DNA from: Candidatus Zixiibacteriota bacterium
GTDB taxonomy: Bacteria; Zixibacteria; MSB-5A5; JAABVY01; JAHJOQ01
Length of the DNA stretch: 8,210 nucleotides
Reading direction: 5' to 3'
Assembly (NCBI GenBank): GCA_030631455.1
Contig: DAOVLC010000047.1
Span: 1 to 8,210, forward strand
The position numbers and the translations under genes are program-made. Of this stretch, positions 6,782 through 8,210 are shown piece after piece. Below the pieces are notes generated by a model, which had not been told where the DNA came from, searched no databases, and saw only the letters and a program-made list of their open reading frames with translations. The number at the start of each line of letters is the position of its first letter. Position 1 is the stretch's first letter.

Positions 6782-7623
6782 TTGAGCAACGATCCAAATA
6801 TCATCAGCATGACAAGCGAGAAAAGAAACACGAGCATACCAGCCATCTCGTGAAGAGTACCCTCCACGAACCTCTCGCTTACGGAATACGTCCCAATTGC
6901 CGTAAACGAGATTCGTACCACATTCCCGAAAATCGCGATCGGAACGGTAGCAAGGAAGAGGATTACGGCTTTTACCCTGTTCTCCTGGGTGAAAAACGCA
7001 TACAGCGCGCCCAGCGCCAGAAGCGCAACAATTGACCTTAGACCGCTGCACGCCTCAGCTACCTCAAGAGCCTGCCCGCCGGGAAGGTGCAGTACATTGC
7101 CGAATCTGACCAGAGGAAGACCGATCACGCCAAGTGCTACTGACGCAATCTTCGACGCGAACAGCTGCATCGGAAACGTAACAGTGTAGTATATCACGTA
7201 TGGAATTGGAATCATGAACAACATAAAGAAAAACGCAAACCAGACCTTGTGCAGAAACATCCAGCCAAGAAAATAAAGAGTCATCGAAGCAAGAAGCAAA
7301 ACGAACGAGAATCTCGCGCTGAAGTACTCCGCCCCCGCCGTTCCGACTATGAAGATCGCGAGCGCAATCAGAATACCTGCGAATCCCCAACTGCTCGTCC
7401 TGATCGGCACCGAGGCAAGTTCCCTCCTCTGCCGCCAGATTAGCCAGACTGAAACGGGAATAATCAGGAATCCGTGAGAGTAGTTCGAATCCTGATACCA
7501 GTCTACGATTAGATCACCAAGTACCGGCAAGTATACCAGAACTGCGATCATAATTAAGATATAGACTTTGGGATCGGTCTTAATAGTGGTGGTCTGTTCT
7601 GAGTCGGTAGACGGCTCGACCAT
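6748..7623 (-). CDS. Exosortase (membrane transpeptidase-like protein-sorting enzyme)
   Basis: This 291-residue inner-membrane protein has about eight hydrophobic helices after a short polar N-terminus (1-17). Exosortases process proteins bearing a C-terminal PEP-CTERM-like signal, acting as the Gram-negative analogue of sortase. The catalytic triad positions are intact: C192 in EVAEACSGLRS, R237 in GNVVRIS and H258 in GTLHEMAG. The N-terminal DWYQDSNYSHGFLIIP (41-56) and the MIPIPY segment (137-142) are family hallmarks. The ATG at 7621-7623 has a GGAG ribosome site that overlaps the end of the upstream epimerase gene, 7 bp away. An EpsI-family gene follows directly, the usual pairing for XrtA-like enzymes, but I cannot assign the exosortase subtype. 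No sorted PEP-CTERM protein is present in this window, so substrates must be encoded elsewhere. Confidence 0.93.
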   Translation of the reverse strand: MVEPSTDSEQTTTIKTDPKVYILIMIAVLVYLPVLGDLIVDWYQDSNYSHGFLIIPVSVWLIWRQRRELASVPIRTSSWGFAGILIALAIFIVGTAGAEYFSARFSFVLLLASMTLYFLGWMFLHKVWFAFFFMLFMIPIPYVIYYTVTFPMQLFASKIASVALGVIGLPLVRFGNVLHLPGGQALEVAEACSGLRSIVALLALGALYAFFTQENRVKAVILFLATVPIAIFGNVVRISFTAIGTYSVSERFVEGTLHEMAGMLVFLFSLVMLMIFGSLLKWKELPVDITS

Positions 7624-7630
7624 ATGTCTC

Positions 7631-8210
7631 CTATCTTGCCCGAACCTGCCGTGGGACCATAGTCTTGAAATACTCGATCGTGTGACGCAGGCCTTCTTTG
7701 AAGTCCGTCAGGATGTCATAACCCAGGAGCTTGGTCGCCTTAGAGATATCCGCCACCGAGTGGCGTATGTCTCCCGGCTTCTCTTTCTCGAATATCGGCT
7801 CGATATCCACACCCATAAGTTCCCGGAGAGCCGCCACAAGATCCAGAAGAGTGTATTTCCGACCACTCGCTATATTGATAACCTTCCCTGCGGCATCTTT
7901 CGATTCCACCGCAAGCAGATTTGCGGAGACAACATTGTCAACAAAAACGAAATCTCGTGTCTGAAGTCCGTCCCCATAAATTACCGGAGGTTTTCCGAGC
8001 AACAGAGCATTTATAAACTTCGGAATTACAGCGGCATATTCACTGGCCGGATCCTGATTCCTTCCGAAAACGTTGAAATAGCGCAACGCAACTGTCTCAA
8101 GCCCGAAAAGATCATGGTAGATATTGCAGTAATGTTCGCCCGTCAGCTTGGCGGCGGCATAAGGCGACAAAGCCTGCACCTCGGAGTCCTCAGTCTTGGG
8201 TAGATACGGG
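7631..8210 (-). CDS. NAD-dependent sugar-nucleotide epimerase/dehydratase, C-terminal part
   Basis: This is the 3' part of an extended short-chain dehydrogenase (SDR); 192 residues are visible and the N-terminal Rossmann NAD site lies beyond the window edge. Reading continues in frame to base 8210, so the internal GTG near 8179 is not the start. The active-site Y-x3-K is seen in SPYAAAKLTGEHY. It is followed by LRYFNVFGRNQDP, the substrate-binding AAVIPKFINALLLGKPPVIYGDGLQTRDFVFVDNVV block and NIASG. These features match the UDP-hexose/UDP-N-acetylhexosamine 4-epimerase group (GalE/WbpP-like); UDP-glucuronate epimerases or dTDP-glucose dehydratases fit less well. Such enzymes make nucleotide sugars for surface polysaccharide, which fits the exosortase genes 7 bp downstream. 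The exact substrate cannot be told from this part. Confidence 0.88.
   Translation of the reverse strand, partial: PYLPKTEDSEVQALSPYAAAKLTGEHYCNIYHDLFGLETVALRYFNVFGRNQDPASEYAAVIPKFINALLLGKPPVIYGDGLQTRDFVFVDNVVSANLLAVESKDAAGKVINIASGRKYTLLDLVAALRELMGVDIEPIFEKEKPGDIRHSVADISKATKLLGYDILTDFKEGLRHTIEYFKTMVPRQVRAR

Noticed and set aside
6782..7051. 90-codon N-terminal extension of the EpsI reading frame
   Set aside because: It lies entirely inside the exosortase gene in another frame. Its composition (rich in Cys, Arg and Gly, no domain) looks like shadow coding, and the family normally begins just before the membrane helix.
8177..8179. GTG as the start of the epimerase
   Set aside because: The frame stays open and family-like (PYLPKTEDSEV) to the window edge, and the Rossmann domain that must precede it is missing, so the gene is truncated by the window and does not start here.
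7568..8203. Plus-strand open frame of 211 codons opposite the epimerase gene
   Set aside because: It is antisense to a gene with clear SDR motifs and spans a real gene junction. It shows no recognisable domain.

Overview
The window is bacterial DNA of roughly balanced GC content. It is gene-dense, and every convincing gene lies on the minus strand, so transcription runs from high to low coordinates. I see no mobile element, CRISPR array, tRNA or rRNA. An exosortase next to an EpsI-family protein points to a Gram-negative-type (diderm), exopolysaccharide-making environmental bacterium. The pgsA-cinA-recA order is widespread in bacteria and does not fix the phylum. An FCB-type or candidate-phylum lineage (for example Zixibacteria-like) is only a guess.

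In order of transcription there are three blocks. (1) 8210 to 5237 is an exopolysaccharide/exosortase cluster: the C-terminal part of a nucleotide-sugar epimerase, an exosortase, an EpsI-family protein that overlaps it by 34 bp, and a UbiA-superfamily membrane transferase closely resembling decaprenyl-phosphate phosphoribosyltransferase. Together they suggest making a sugar nucleotide and a lipid-linked pentose, plus handling of proteins sorted to the envelope. (2) 5089 to 3269 is a single gene for an M3-family oligoendopeptidase (PepF-like). It has its own strong sigma70-like promoter and a leader with a stable predicted stem-loop. (3) 3142 to 1 is a tightly packed operon, pgsA-pgpA-cinA-thpR-recA, with junctions of 0 bp, a 4-bp ATGA overlap, 1 bp and 17 bp. 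pgsA and pgpA catalyse consecutive steps of phosphatidylglycerol synthesis. cinA is linked to pyridine-nucleotide repair, thpR is a 2H phosphoesterase, and recA (cut by the window edge) is the recombinase. A sigma70-like promoter precedes pgsA, with a perfect 12-bp palindrome about 62 bp upstream of its inferred start site.

Most of the window is recognisable conserved biology, and I found no clear evidence of a wholly new system. The parts most worth a second look are the pairing of a DPPR-synthase-like enzyme with an exosortase module, the leader stem-loop of the peptidase gene, and the palindrome upstream of the recA-containing operon. Functions are assigned from recognised motifs only; no database search or folding program was run.
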